Notes: generated by a model not told the origin, from the letters alone. 64,000 nt of DNA from Gorsachius magnificus (GCA_034008185.1 CM067109.1:31838885-31902884), one strand, 5' to 3'. Positions 12,204-24,757 are shown, counted from the first letter of the stretch. Program-made: numbers and translations.

Positions 12204-12279
12204 GTTGGTTGGGGGTTTTTTGTTTGTTTCATTTGGGGTTTTTTGTTGGGTGGTTTTTGGTTTTTTTTTTTGCTTTTTC
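12204..12279. repeat. G/T-rich simple tract
   Basis: On the + strand this is composed of G and T almost without exception, for example ggttgggggttttttgtttg. Similar tracts recur near 4765, 6780, 14730, 39085, 49895, 52640, 53375 and 54605, and most of them carry G/T on the + strand. Confidence 0.8.
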
Positions 12280-14710
12280 TCTTGCTGGAAGAAAAGAAGT
12301 CTGGACAGTGGATTTTAAATTTGAATGATACTGCTTTGATACTTATACTATTATATGAACTGAAAACAAAGAACATAATCATGCTTTGGAGGCAGTAATT
12401 TTTTTTTTTTGGCTCAAGGTAGCAAAGTTCTTATGATTATATCTGGTAGGGCTGTGATGTCTTGTGAAGGTCTCTACCTCCCTCTTCTGTATTCCTTATT
12501 TCTGTTGTTGTTGGCGTTATCTGGAAATTCAAAACTTACTTGTTACTTTCATGCAGGTGATAGTTTAGCTGCATTACTGTGTGGTCCCAGAAAGGAATGG
12601 TACATTCATGTAGGTAATTATTTTCCTCTCCTGTAAAGTGCTCTCTTCATGGACTGAAAAGAAGGTGATATCCTGTTTGGTGAGATACTGCTGTTTCAGT
12701 TTCTTTTCTTGCTGCTTTTACATCGATGTAGCCATTCACTCAGCAGTATGACTGTAGGAACAGGTCTAATGTATCTGTGAATCTACACCTTACTTCCCTA
12801 AAATAAACCTTGGGTGAGGTAATGCTAAGAGTTGCTAGGTTAAGTTTTAATTTTTACGCTAACTTGTGATTTGCTAATAAAATGCTCTGATCCTATGAAG
12901 ATGATGATAGTACAGCTCATACATCAAATTAGAGACAAGTAGAAGATTGAAACAAATACTTCAAACTACTCAAACTGTAGATATTTTTAAGGAAAATTCC
13001 AAGTGCTTTTTAAATAGGTGTTGTAACAAGAAATAACTAAATCTAGATACCTATTTTGACCATCTTTGTCAATTTTAAGCTATTTACTTCATAATGCATA
13101 AAAAAGTGGTATCGTGTGATGCTAATGTCATGATTTGTAAGGTGCAGATATTTCTTGTGTCTGCAGAACAATTTCTACTTGTCATTTCGTACTGGCTTTT
13201 AAGTTTGAAGATGAACAAGGTGATAGAAGTAATAAAGCATATTAAAGATACTAAATGTACATTAAAACATTTGAAGATGGTGCTTGTGGTGGTTAAGCTT
13301 TTTTGGTCTGAAGAGTATCTCTTTGATTGCAGTTGGTTTACAACTAGCTGTGCAGAAATTCGTGTAGTATAGTATATGTATAAATGCTCTACCATTTTAG
13401 CATGTTATTTGAAGAACAAGAATTTAAATATTTAATTCTATAATATTATTGGTTTTATATTTTTAGAGAAAATTTGCAAGCAAAAGTGTAGTATTCTTGT
13501 CTAGTAGTTCAAAAAGAAATTTTAATAGATTCTTCTGGAATTAAACATGCTTTATAGTTTTCTACTGCTGGTATTTGTAGGAAATGCTGCTTTGAAAGAA
13601 GATAAATTTTGATGCATAATAAAAGGCAAGAGGCAGATCAAAGATTTAGATACCTTGGCTTAAGACTTTGTGCCCAAAATAAATTGTTCCTTTCATCTGG
13701 TAACTCTGTTAACGATGTCATTCTTATGTATCAAGTCTGCCATGCTGGAATTGTTGGTATGCTGTGGCTGTTTTCACTAGGACAATTGACTTCTGCAATA
13801 ATTCTCCTGTTCATCACAAGGAGAGTGCAATCCCCTTCCACCTGACTAATTCTCCAGGAATAGTTGTTTCTGACAAATTTGGCTATCTTAAAAGTAACAC
13901 TGAATTTTTCTAATTTCTAAAAGTTTAAGTTAATTTTTTTCTTTTTTTTTTTAAGTGAACACTGCGAATTATTTTCTTTGCTGAACTACATGGAAAGGGG
14001 ACATAATTATTACTGTTATTACTGGTTAACCTGTTTGTAGGTGTATTCAGAAGACATATGATTATGGCTTTCTGGATTTAAGCTTGTCGTGCAGAAAAGT
14101 TAGGCTCATGAGTGTAAGGAGTAATTACTAGTCTCTTATACACCACAAAATCAACATTTTTGTAAAAGCAGCTGCTGATTTTGGAAACAAATATGACTTT
14201 TTTTGAAATTTGAAGAACTACCAATTAATCTAATATTGTTGTCTGTGCAGTTTGTATTACCTATATAAATATAGCACAACAATTTCCATTTTAAGAGCTT
14301 AAGTTTTCAGTTGTATATAACATTGCCTCCTTGATTATTTTGGACAGAAGTTTCTCTTCTAGCTAGAGAGTATGTGTGTGAGCAAATACTTTACTTAGAA
14401 AAGTTCTAATTTTTCATAGAAAGAGTAAGAAATCTCCATGAATGTCTGCTTATGAATCCTTAAAATGCAGTTTTTTCTGTACCAATTAGCAGGGGAAACC
14501 ACCACAGTATAAAAGATGTGCTTTTGGTCTTTTATTGTCCTCTGACAAATACAGCTTGCCTGTGTTCAACCCAAGGTTTGAAAAGAAAATAGCATTACTA
14601 TTTTCTGCCTATACATATGGTCTACGTTAAATATAATTCATTCTGAGATGGGTTACTTAGCTCGATATGTATAGAGCAGTGTGGCACGACATGGCACAAT
14701 ATGAACATTC

Positions 14711-14726
14711 TTTTTTTTTTTTTTTT
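14711..14726. repeat. Poly-T run (16 T)
   Basis: A T homopolymer followed by a G/T-rich tract to about 14762. This is a simple repeat with no coding content. Confidence 0.9.
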
Positions 14727-14913
14727 GGTTTGTGGTTTTTTTTTGTTTGTTTGTTTTTTTTAATTTTCTGAAAATATTTGGTAAGGCTACCTGAAATTTC
14801 TTCCCTAGATACCAGGGACTGCTGTAAGTGTAGGATCAAGAACAAGCAGGCAGTCATCGTTTTCTGTTGTTTTTTTGTTAATTTATTTTTCTTCATCTAC
14901 ATTCCTATTCCTA

Positions 14914-15607
14914 CAGGCTTGGGGAGAGGAGTGGCTGGAAAGCTGCATGCCAGAAAAAGACCTGGGGGTGCTGGTTGACAGCCAGCTGAATAGGAGCTGG
15001 CAGTGTGCCCAGGTGGCCAAGAAGGCCAATGGCATCCTGGCCTGTATCAGGAACAGTGTGGCCAGCAGGAGCAGGGCAGTGATCATGCCCCTGTACTCGG
15101 CACTGGTGAGGCCGCACCTTGAATCCTGTGTTCAGTTTTGGGCTGCTCACTACAAGAAAGACGTTGCATTGCTGGAGCATGTCCAGAGGAGAGCAATGAA
15201 GCTGCTGAGGGGTCTGGAGCACAAGTCTGATGAGGAGCGGCTGAGGGAGCTGGGGTTGTTGAGCCTGGAGAAGAGGAGGCTGAGGGGAGACCTGATCGCC
15301 CTCTACAACTGCCTGACAGGAGTTAGTCTCTTCTCCCTGGTAACGGGCAATAGGATGAGGGGACATGGCCTCAAGTTGCGCCAGGGCAGGTTTAGGTTGG
15401 ACATTAGGAAAATTTTTTTCACTGAAAGGGTTATTAAGCATTGGAAGGGGCTGCCTAAGGAAGTGAGTCCCCATCCCTGGAGGTATTTAAAAGCGGGGCA
15501 GACGAGGCGCTTAGGGACATGGTTTAGTGGTGGGATGGCAGGGTTAGCTTAACGGTTGGACTTGATGATCTGAAAAGTCTTTTCCAACCTAAACGATTCT
15601 ATGATTG
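14914..15607 (+). mobile_element. CR1 LINE, sense 0.7-kb copy
   Basis: A sense CR1 of about 694 bases that starts abruptly in the ORF2 coding region (ggcttggggagaggagtgg) and runs to the 3' end (tggtttagtggtgggatgg, ttttccaacctaaacgattc, tatgatt). It belongs to the same subfamily as 711-936 and 47381-47716. The coding part is unusually well kept (see the entry for the ORF2 remnant). A CR1 of the other subfamily lies 167 bases downstream in the same orientation, so this is two independent insertions rather than a tandem copy. Confidence 0.95.
14917..15552 (+). pseudogene. CR1 ORF2 C-terminal remnant
   Basis: The frame is open from before the element (ATG at 14875 in flanking DNA) to TAG at 15550-15552, 225 codons in all. 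From 14917 the translation is CR1 ORF2 C-terminal to the polymerase core. Recognisable blocks are [70 protein letters not shown] and HWKGLPKEV. After GTG at 15463-15465 a 4-base deletion, compared with the copies at 711-936 and 47381-47716, shifts the frame and replaces the usual end with unrelated residues. There is no endonuclease domain and no catalytic polymerase motif, because the copy is 5'-truncated. It is a fossil, not a host gene, and the first residues of the open frame are not part of CR1. Confidence 0.9.
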
Positions 15608-15774
15608 TGGTGATTTTATGTGAGGAACATGGAAAAATGAGGCAAAGGGGAAGCTCTTGGCTCTCTCCCATGTAGAAAATGGATGCAACAGTTTAGAAAA
15701 AGAGGTCCCACTTTTGTCTGTGGGGCTTTCCATCCCTGTAGCAAAAATTAGTGGAGGGAATTTGAGGTTTTGAT

Positions 15775-16215
15775 CTGAGGGCTGGAGCCCCTCTCCTATG
15801 AGGACAGGCTGAGGGAGTTGGGGTTGTTCAGCCTGGAGAAGAGAAGGCTGCGGAGAGACCTGATTGCGGCCTTTCAGTACCTAAAGGGGGCCTATAGGAA
15901 AGATGGGGAAAATAATTTTAGTAGGGTCAGCTGTGACAGGACAAGGGGTAATGGCTTTAAACTAAAGGAGGGTAGATTTAGATGGGATACAAGGAAAAAA
16001 TTTTTTACAATGAGGGTAGTGAAACACTGGAACGGGTTGCCCAGAGAGGTGGTGGAGGCCCCATCCCTGGAAACATTAAAGGTCAGGTGGGTCGGGGCTC
16101 TGAGCAACCTGATCCAGTTGAAGATGTCCCTGCTCACTGCAGGGGGGTTAAGCTAGATGGCCTCTACAGGTCCTTTCCAACCCAAACCATTCTGGGATTC
16201 TATATGATTCTATGA
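15775..16215 (+). mobile_element. CR1 LINE, sense copy of a second subfamily
   Basis: About 441 bases, from ctgagggctggagcccctct to the 3' octamers (gattctatatgattctatga). An open stretch at 15818-16156 reads [20 protein letters not shown], then [20 protein letters not shown] and [20 protein letters not shown], the standard CR1 ORF2 C-terminus. The tail (ctctgagcaacctgatccag, ctgctcactgcagggggg) groups with 4041-4213, 44491-44770 and 50590-50775. The octamers are better preserved than in most other copies here. Truncated and inactive. Confidence 0.95.
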
Positions 16216-16800
16216 ATGTGCTGAAGAACCAGACCATGGCAGTACCGTAAAACTTTTTTTTTTTTTTTTTTTTTTTTTCCCAGCTTTAATAGGATGCCAA
16301 GCTTTTTTTTGGAAAAATTAATTGTGGTGGGGGTTTTGTGGGTTTTTTTTTTTTTTTTTTTTTTTCTTTTGAGGTTTTGGGGCTGGGTGGGTGGTAATCA
16401 ATTGGAGAATATAGCTTGGGGATTACAAAGAATGAGAAGTTCTGGAAAACATTGATTGTTAAGTCCTCAAGCCAAATAAACTACACTTGCTTTCCCAGAA
16501 GTCATATGTTCTGTGATATTGAGAAGAGACTTTTTAAGGGGTGTTCTAAACTTCATTCCTACTTCTTTTTCCATGGATCCCCTTAAAGTTGAGGCTAGGC
16601 ATAATCAGAGGATAGATCAGTCGTCTTATAAGTGACACTGCTCTCCAAACATATCCAGGTTTACAGCCTGTTCTGGCCTTTCTCTGGTGGAAAGGAATGG
16701 GAGTGGTGGTAAAATTCCCCCAAAACAATTTTCTTACTTTTTTTTTTTTTTTCGGGGGGGGGGGGGGGGAGTGTGTGTGGGGGCAGAATTACCAAAGTAA
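16216..16800. repeat. Cluster of long homopolymers
   Basis: Three long runs lie within about 520 bases: 25 T at 16254-16278, 23 T at 16343-16365, and 15 T at 16738-16752. The last is followed by one C and 16 G (16754-16769), then gtgtgtgtggggg. The sequence between them is partly G/T-rich. Exact lengths are likely to be assembly-sensitive. Confidence 0.9.
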
Positions 16801-19679
16801 AGTACAGATGCAGAATAAAAGTTGTAGGTTATATGTATCAGACTAGCTTGGGAAAATTCATTCTTGAACATGTTCATGGTGTGTAGTTTCCTCAAAATGA
16901 AAAGGTGAGGGGGGAATCGCGTCTTAAAACATTGAGTCTGGGTTTGGAACAATCCTGAAATGTGAAATCTGAGACCGCTATACAGCACAGTGTGAAAAAT
17001 TAAATCACAGCTGATCTGGAGTTTTCTGCCATAGATAGACTTCTACCATGCAGCTTGCAGGTGTAAGTTGTCAGGGATATTTTTGTCTTTTATGCTATGT
17101 GTATATTATGAGCATTTACCAATGGATTTCAGTTATACAAAACTGTCTTTAAAAAAGACAAATTTGTTAAGTAGAGTAAAGGCTAATGGCTGTCTGGTAG
17201 ACAGGTACCCAGTCAGTGATGGTGCCTCATTTATAACTTTGTGAACTTTTAACTAAATTTACATGTACTCTGATGTCTCAATGAAGTCCAATCTATTATA
17301 TTACCACTGTGATTTTTATAAAGTAAACAAAAAATTTTGTCAGTTTTTAAAATATTTCTATATGAGTTTTTGAGCCAGCAAGTGCCAAAATCAGCTTTTA
17401 GACTTATCATATGTGATATGCGAAGCTTTAAATTACTCACTAACCAGTAGCTGCTGTTTGTACAGTCCTTGAATTACTCTTGAAATTAGAGGCATTTTGT
17501 CATGCAATATTCATGTTGTTGCTTGTTTTCCTCCTCTAAACACAAACTTAATATTATGTAAATAATTTCATATTGGTTTATAAAATGCTTAGATTTGCTA
17601 TTTTAAATTTCACTTAGTTGAAGTAAATTGTATGCATGTGTATAGGGTGAAGAACTCTGCTGTGTCAAAATTGTGGTTTCTTTTTGTTTTTTAAAAGGCT
17701 CAACACACAACATTATTTGCTGAATTTCATGAGTCATTGCCAGTGTGTGAGTTCTTCTGATGCATTGAGGCTGACAATTCAGCTTCAATATTCTATTTCT
17801 GTTATTATGAATGTGTTTTTTCTGACCACTGTGGACTGCTCAGGGTGGGGGTGGGGGCGGAAAGGAGGATTTTTCCTCCACTTAATTATTGTATATTTCA
17901 GGCAAACTATTTTATTATTGTAATCAAAGGTGGACTTTTTTTTTACTTTCAGTCTCCTATCTTTTTCAAAACTCTCTCTGCCCCTCAGCCAAGCAAACAA
18001 AAACAGAATTCCAAAGCTTCAGATAAAAGGAAAAATTAGACGCTTTTGTTGATTGAGAATTTTGATTTAACGGTAGCAGCATGAAATGCTGACCTTAATT
18101 AAAAATAGTAAACTTTTATATGGAGTATGGGATTATTTTTTTATTCTTTACATGACATTTGTGTATGTCTGCATTTTTTCCTTACCTTTTCTCCTCTGAA
18201 AGCTAAATAATTTTGTGGAAGTTTTATCTTTGTTACTGAATGTAATTTAGTTGTTATAGAAATAGCATGTATTTTCTTTTAGTAACTAACTCACTTTTTT
18301 TCTGTATAGTGCAAATGGTCTATGTAGAAAATGTTTATTGAATGTTACAATTTCTGTCACAAAGACCTTTTTTTATTATTCTTTCTTGCAAACTGTGTGA
18401 AGGAGGCAAAGGGCTTCTGTGTTTGCAGACCTTAATTCCTTTTCAAATTCAAGTAGTAGATTACAATTATGATGCAACACCATAATTTTCACCTTGTTGT
18501 TATTCAGTGTTATTGAGATCCTTTTAAGCTGACTGAAGTGATATTTTTTTTTTTTGCCCTCAAGCATTCCTTCTGTTGAGCACTTTTCTCTTTGCCTGGT
18601 ATACTTTCAGAGTTTATTTTGAGTTTCCACTTATTGACACCAAGTTTGTTCAAGGTCAGTTTGGTTAGTTTTAAATCTGCCTGATGCCATTAAGAGTGGC
18701 ATCTTCCCTCCACCCAGTACAAAAAAGAATGAAATTTCAAGCAGATTGCTGTTTCTCATCAGAACAAGAGTTTTAGGACTTCTATGAAGAGGGAAGAGAA
18801 ATTACCAGCAAGCATCCCTGAATAATGGGGCACTTAGCTGACAGTAAGATCTGTTCAGCTTTGCATAGAACAGTTATTCACTAGGATTTGATCTGTCGAG
18901 GACAAGCTGGTGTGTGTGTGTGTGGGGGGGTTGCTGGTTTTCTGTTTTTCAGGTTTTTTTTTTAACTTGGCCTTTCCTATCCACCCCCCACCCCCCGCCA
19001 AGTGGTAGTAGGAAGCACAGACACGTTGTATGCACTGCTGTCACTCAGTGCATGCCGTTAGTACCGCACTGAGTGTGCAGGCCTGGCTTATGTGTAAGAC
19101 ATGGTCAGACTTGGCATTATGTTGACCTTGTTCAGATGGCTTCCATTTAGTCTAAAGTAAAGATTAGTCTGAAATAAATACTGGACTTTAATTGGACTTG
19201 CAGACCGAAAAAGTTTTTATTTCTTTCAAATATGTTACCACAGTGAAAGTCAAACAAGATGATAATTAAAATACCTGTAATTAAAAGCTAAAAGAAAACC
19301 CATTTTATCTTATTTTGTGTAGCACTATATGTGTAGTTTTTAGGGTTTTTTAATAAATTCTCCAAGTAACATGATCTAATTTAAAATCCTCCTCTGCTTT
19401 TCTTTATTTGCTGCTAAAACACACAATGGGTCCAGAGAAAAAATGGATATAAAGAACTCTCATTTAACTCTCAAACAGTTTTGTCATTAAAACAAAAATC
19501 ATATCCTTCACCTCTGCTTTCTCTGCCCTTTCACTGCTACCAGCCAGCTGGCCTTTAGTGACCTCCTGCAATATCAGTTGGAAAACTTTAATAATAATAA
19601 TAGTTGGAGGGAAAAAAAAGTGCTTCTCAGTTTAACTGGAGGACATTCACTGGCTTTTCTTTTCTGGGGAAAGAGGATT

Positions 19680-20400
19680 TAAACAAACTTTCCATAACAT
19701 TTGTTGGACGTGTATTTCATAGTAACCACCATGAAGTTCACTGCATTTAAGGAGACGATGAAGCCGAGATGAAAAGATATAAATTCATGAAGGCTCAGCT
19801 TCACAGCTGGTGTATAATCCTTTCTGTTGTCACTGGTGCCCTGGCCCCGGTACCCAGCAGAACAAAGGGAGCTGAATTGGAAATGGTGGGAGCTGGGGAG
19901 CCTGTCGCTGGCAGCACATCTAATGGCCATAGGCCTTGTCAGGGCGCAGTGTGATACCCTTTATTCTGGGTGACAGATGCGAGGTGGGTTCTGCGAGGGG
20001 GAAGTCATTACTAGTGTGAGGGCAGTGTCAGATCAAAAGTAACCAGCGATCAAACAAGGTAAAGGGCTGTGGAAAACAGGCTTTCTGTCTGGCCTCAGCA
20101 CCTGCTGGATCACTGAGGGGAATAGTCCTTGTGTGTCAGGTTGCGTTGCTTCCCTTTGATGTACGGTGAATGAGTGAAGATGGAAACCAAAGTGGAGAGG
20201 GAAGAGTTTTATTTCCTGTTTCTTTGGGGCAATTAAAGGTGCTTTGCTATGTAATGCTGACATGGACTTTACAGCTGAAGAATCTCTGAAAGACTCATTT
20301 GAAGCAAAATGTCCAGGGCTTTGGTTTTCTATTTCCAGCCCTGTCTCACTGTTGAATTTTTCAATGGCGTTGCATTCCGATGACTGTGAGGAAAAAAACA
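19680..20400. other. Less AT-rich, repeat-free block; possible conserved element
   Basis: This block is visibly richer in G+C than the flanking 5 kb, has no homopolymers and no mobile-element landmarks. Both strands have open frames of 60-122 codons, but none looks like a known protein and no good splice sites frame them. It has the look of a constrained noncoding segment such as an enhancer. That is only an impression from composition and texture. Confidence 0.2.
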
Positions 20401-22572
20401 TTAATATTCCATTTTAGTTTCTTTAAGAAAATGATAAATTGTTATAATTCAGTTATTTTTTTTAAGCTGTTTAATGAATTACTGCATGTAAGAGATTAAT
20501 ACCTTGTGGATTTGTTTAGAACTGCAGGGTTTAGATTTCTTTTTTTGTTAGTGTGCTCATTAAGGCATGTCTTAGCTTGGTTTCTTCATTCTGTTCAAAA
20601 TCTATCAAAATTTCTTTAAACAGGAATAGAGGTGTAGAAGTGTATACTGCAAGTACACACATCATCTTTTTTATGTGTGAAGACTTCTACTGTAATTCAG
20701 GATATGAGGTCTAGCTAGCTATAAAATAACTGTGAGTGATCACCCATTAACATTTCAGCTGTGATGATAATATGCCATACTTGGTGTTCCACAAATCACG
20801 TCCCACTTGTTAAATATTTATAGATATACATACCTGCAAAACATAAGTAATTTTATAGCTTTGATGTTTTTTCATGGTGTTCCATGATGTAATTCTGTAA
20901 ATTACTCTATTAAGCCAACTCACTGGACCTTAAGCTAGCTTCCTCTAACCTTTCTGCATCCTTTTTATTCTATGAAAAATATTTTCCAATACCTTTTGTT
21001 ATGAATGGCTGTCTTTATACAGCAAAAGTAATAACAAAAGAAGTTGCTTTTATTAGGAGTAAAAATTGTCACATTGCAGTTATGAATTTGGTTTTCCACT
21101 CTCAAAATAAGAAGTATCTGTATACATCTTGTAGAGCGTCTCATCAAAAATAAATTTTAACCAAATAAACTATTAGAAGTTGTTCTCTAGTTTATTTAAC
21201 AATTACACAATCCTTTTTGCTGCTAACTATAATCTAAATGTTTATAGTTTTCTAAAAGAGATTCCCAAGTATTTTATTTTTTTTTTGTTCTAGTGGGTGT
21301 GTGTTGTATTTTTTGTTAAATCTGGAAGTGTGACTTTGTATACTGCCAGATATTTCGGGGAGTAAAAGGGTCCACTATTATCTCCCTTGATAACTTTGAA
21401 TAAAACCAAAATGAAACTTGCTTAAAAAAAAGCTCCGGCAGTTTTTTATCAGTTGGAAAAGCTTTACATAGTTCAGTACTACTGACTAAGCAAAATTAAA
21501 ATGTAATATTTGCCTAAAAAACCCCTCATGTTCCAAGATCGTTCTGTACACTTGTGGCAGGCGTTTTGTTCTTGATTGTGTAATAGTTTAGCTTCCGTGC
21601 AACTTTTCAAGTTTTACCTCAGAGTCTTCTGTTTCAGGTGACCATATGGTTTAAAATCAAAATAATTTTCACGCATACAATAATTGCAATCAGTGACTAA
21701 TATTTGTGTATCTTTTGGAGAAAAGCATATTTAGTTTTGTTTATTCTTTTCATCTCTGAGCTACAGAAAAATAACTACAAATCTACCAAAAATGAAAATT
21801 CAAAATGCATTTGTGTATTCAAAGAGGAAGTTTTGGTTTTCATACTGTCGTAATCTAGATAAATGGGAAAATGAATTTGCTATGCATGTGTGGCTTCTTT
21901 ACTTTATTATTTCTGTTATTGGCATTATTAAATGAAGTGGCACTAGCAATCTTAAAGTTCCTGTGAGCAGTGAAGTATAATATAACTTCAGCTGTGGTGC
22001 CATCTGAGTCCTCATAGTAATCACTTTGGCCTAAAAATTTGGAATAACTCTAATATGTTTTGCATATAGTCTTTCTTCCCTTAACAGACTTATCATTTAA
22101 CATTTAGCTTCAGGTAGCGTGTTCATCTTCTGAAGGTTAATGTTACAATTGGCAAAAAATAAAACCCTAGCCAAAACAAAAATGTCTTCCTAAATTTGTT
22201 CTGCATTCTGTCTGGATTTGCAACCAATTGAAAAAAGCATGTGTGAGACCCTTTGAAGGAAGTGGGCTGTTGTTTTTTTTTTTTTTTTAAATTTCTTTGC
22301 ATCCGTATAGACTCCACTAGAGCTACTTAAAGTGATATACCCATATTGTAAATTTTTAAAAAAACAAACCCCAAAAAAACAGACACAAGAAATTGCCCAA
22401 ATTTTATAAATAATGCAGTGGCATTAGGCATTAGGCTGTATTAGGCTAATTTTGTTTCCTTTAGCTATTTAAATTTTTAAATGCATCTAGGAATTGAGGT
22501 ATTTTTCATATTGTTAGACTATTTGTTCTGAATTGTTATTCCACCTCCCTCCTCTGGTGAGTTTTGGTATTC

Positions 22573-22592
22573 TTTTTTTTTAAAAAAAAAAA
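22573..22592. repeat. T9-A11 palindromic run
   Basis: Nine T directly followed by eleven A, able to fold on itself. A similar T8-A8 run lies at 22911-22926, about 330 bases away. Confidence 0.9.
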
Positions 22593-23589
22593 GCTTTTCC
22601 TTGTGAAAAGTCTGCTTTTTAAAAGTAATGTAGTGTGTGCATCTGTTGTTTAATCCACAGTATTTTACATTTTGTTCTTACAAGCTTATCCAACCTAGTC
22701 TAAAACCATAATATCTTGTGACGATAAATGCATGATTAGTTGCAGGGAATATGGAACTCTGCAGGCTTTATATTCTTTTGTATATTGAATCCCTCTACAT
22801 TTGTTTCAAATTTAGATGCCTTGCTCCTTTTTTCATACCATTTCTGCCTTGCCTAGAAAGGTAAAATTGAAGCATCCTCACATGCCTACTTTTGAAATTC
22901 TTTTTTTTAAAAAAAATATAATTCTGTATGAAGCTGAATAATCCTTTGCAGTGTTAAAATGGAAGTTCTGAATCTTAGTAGGAATACTGAAATCATCTGA
23001 GCTTCTCTGGAAGGTTACTGTAAGAGAAATTTGGGTAGATATAAAGCTGAGAAAAATATGACTAAATGAAGGGTAGATGGATATTTTTATTATATAAATA
23101 CAAGCTAATCAGAACATTAGACCTCAGAAAGAATAAAAAAAGTCAGTCAGCCAGGCTTTTTAATTAATAGTTACTAGAAAGGTCTAACTACACTGCAACG
23201 GCAGCATTTCTTAAAAATCCTGCTTGAGCATTCTGTACTTTAGTGAATAAACCAACTTTGAAATCCTGAAAAAGATTTTTGGTGTGTTGTGTGCATTTTT
23301 GTATACCCTTTCACAGTTGGTGGGGTATCTGTTTGCAAGAAGATGTCACTTAGGCAGTATGAGAAGACCCTCGGGGTGTACCAAAGTACTGACTACCATT
23401 TGAGTTTCTTATCTGTTTGCTGGAGTGCAGAGAAGGAACAGGAGGGGAGGAGTGGGAAAAGGGAAAGCTTGGACAGTCTCCAAGGCCCCAGTGTATGTGT
23501 ATGAGAAGTTAGAATCACAGGCTGCGAGGCTGACTTTTATTGGGCAGGCTTTTCTGGTGGGCTTAGAGCCTCCCTCCATCCCTTCCCAG

Positions 23590-23691
23590 GTGGTAGCTGG
23601 CTTTCATAGCCAGAATTGCTTGACATTCTCAGACATGGCTAAATGGGACCTCCGTCCCAGGGTTCACATGCTGCCAGCTGAAAGGAAGTAA
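23590..23691 (+). other. Candidate terminal coding segment (unconfirmed)
   Basis: A strong pyrimidine tract (cctccctccatcccttcccag, AG at 23588-23589) precedes a frame that runs 33 codons to TAA at 23689-23691. It begins VVAGFHSQNCLTFSDMAKWD and ends in AERK. The surrounding 23425-23690 is less AT-rich than its neighbours. A purine-rich stretch follows (about 23690-23810). No poly(A) signal is obviously placed and I recognise no protein, so this may be a decoy acceptor. Confidence 0.18.
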
Positions 23692-24665
23692 CAAATGAGA
23701 ACAGATGACAAAACAGAAGTGCATAGTAAGAGCGAGGAAGAAGAAAAGCAAAAACAAAAGGTAGGAATAAGAAAGAAAAGGAAAATCATAGGGGAGGAAG
23801 GGATGGCAAAGAAATGAAATGGCAGTAAATAATGAGCTTTAGGAAGTTGTATTTGTATGGTAGGCACTCCTTGTTGCAACAAGAAATGCAGTAGGGTTTG
23901 TATTTAATATTTCGATGATCTTTGTTGTACAGTGATAGTGTACTTTGTCATGATAGAACGGTTATCAGGATGGTGAAATTTGAAGGGTATTTAATGGTAT
24001 TTCTTGTCAAGGCCATGTGGTGGTTGACCCTCTTGTAGTAATTCTGCAGGGTAGCTTGTTATGTTTGTTTTTGAAAGTTTCTTGGAATAGTTGTTTTGGT
24101 TTTCTTTCTTACTTGTATAAGCTATATCTTTGAGGTGGCAAAGTCCTCTGTAGTTTAGAGATCCCCTTAACTTGCAAAGCGTATTAATAAATATATATTT
24201 TAAGAAAATTATTAAAAAGAGGAAGGTCATTTAAATCAAAAAGAAGGGCAGTAGTTCTGAAAATCAGTTGAAAGAAATTCTGCACTTGACATGCTAATGA
24301 AAATTCTAAATTACTGGTTTTTGTTTACTGTTCTGAAGGGAAGGGACGCCTCTTTTTTTACATTAGATAGTTTTTCACACACCAAAACTTCATTGTGGTT
24401 AAAGATGCTGCTCATTCTTTTTCATCTGCCTGAACTGTGTAATGTATAAAGTTCTACTAATAAATCAAGTCAGAAATTTGCCACATATGTCAAGTTTGAG
24501 AATTGATCTCATCTAAGTACCTTTGATTCTCAAGATGAATAACCCATTATGATTTATCTTAAATATAATAAACATATCATAGGAATTTTTAATTGTTCTT
24601 TTTTTAATGCAAAAGCTTTTTAAGTCTCAGATGGTGTCTGAGCTCGGTAAATACAAGGTCATGTG
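23692..24665. other. Unique sequence, nothing recognised
   Basis: A purine-rich stretch at about 23690-23810 is followed by ordinary AT-rich DNA. No repeat family or gene is seen. Confidence 0.55.
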
Positions 24666-24757
24666 TGTGCAGTCTGCATTGATTATTTTGAACATGGTGT
24701 TAATTATCCCTTGTGCAGTCTGCGTTGATTACTTTGAACAAGGTGTTAATTATCCCT
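24666..24757 (+). repeat. Tandem duplication, two 46-bp units
   Basis: Units 24666-24711 and 24712-24757 align end to end with three substitutions and no gaps. Each starts tgtgcagtctgc and ends gtgttaattatccct. The duplication creates a repeated stretch inside a small open frame (24607-24822), which is therefore unlikely to be a gene. The high identity suggests a fairly recent local duplication. Confidence 0.93.

Larger units (their letters stand above)
9913..14710. other. Unique AT-rich sequence with G/T-rich tracts
   Basis: No mobile element or gene recognised. It contains a C-run to A-run transition at about 10825-10846, a G/T-rich tract at 12204-12279 and several T-runs. A segment at 10273-10340 has exon-like splice signals and is listed separately. 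Confidence 0.55.
16801..23280. other. Unique AT-rich sequence
   Basis: No mobile element is recognised over about 6.5 kb. It holds a short GT/G tract at 18909-18930, two TnAn palindromes near 22573 and 22911, and a less AT-rich block at about 19680-20400 described separately. No coding gene is supported. Confidence 0.5.

Noticed and set aside
14911..15474. 187-codon open frame on the minus strand
   Set aside because: It is the shadow of the CR1 ORF2 remnant on the opposite strand.
17962..18039. Good acceptor (tttactttcag) followed by open sequence
   Set aside because: All three frames are open at this spot, so the open frame carries no information; no donor or poly(A) signal is placed well.
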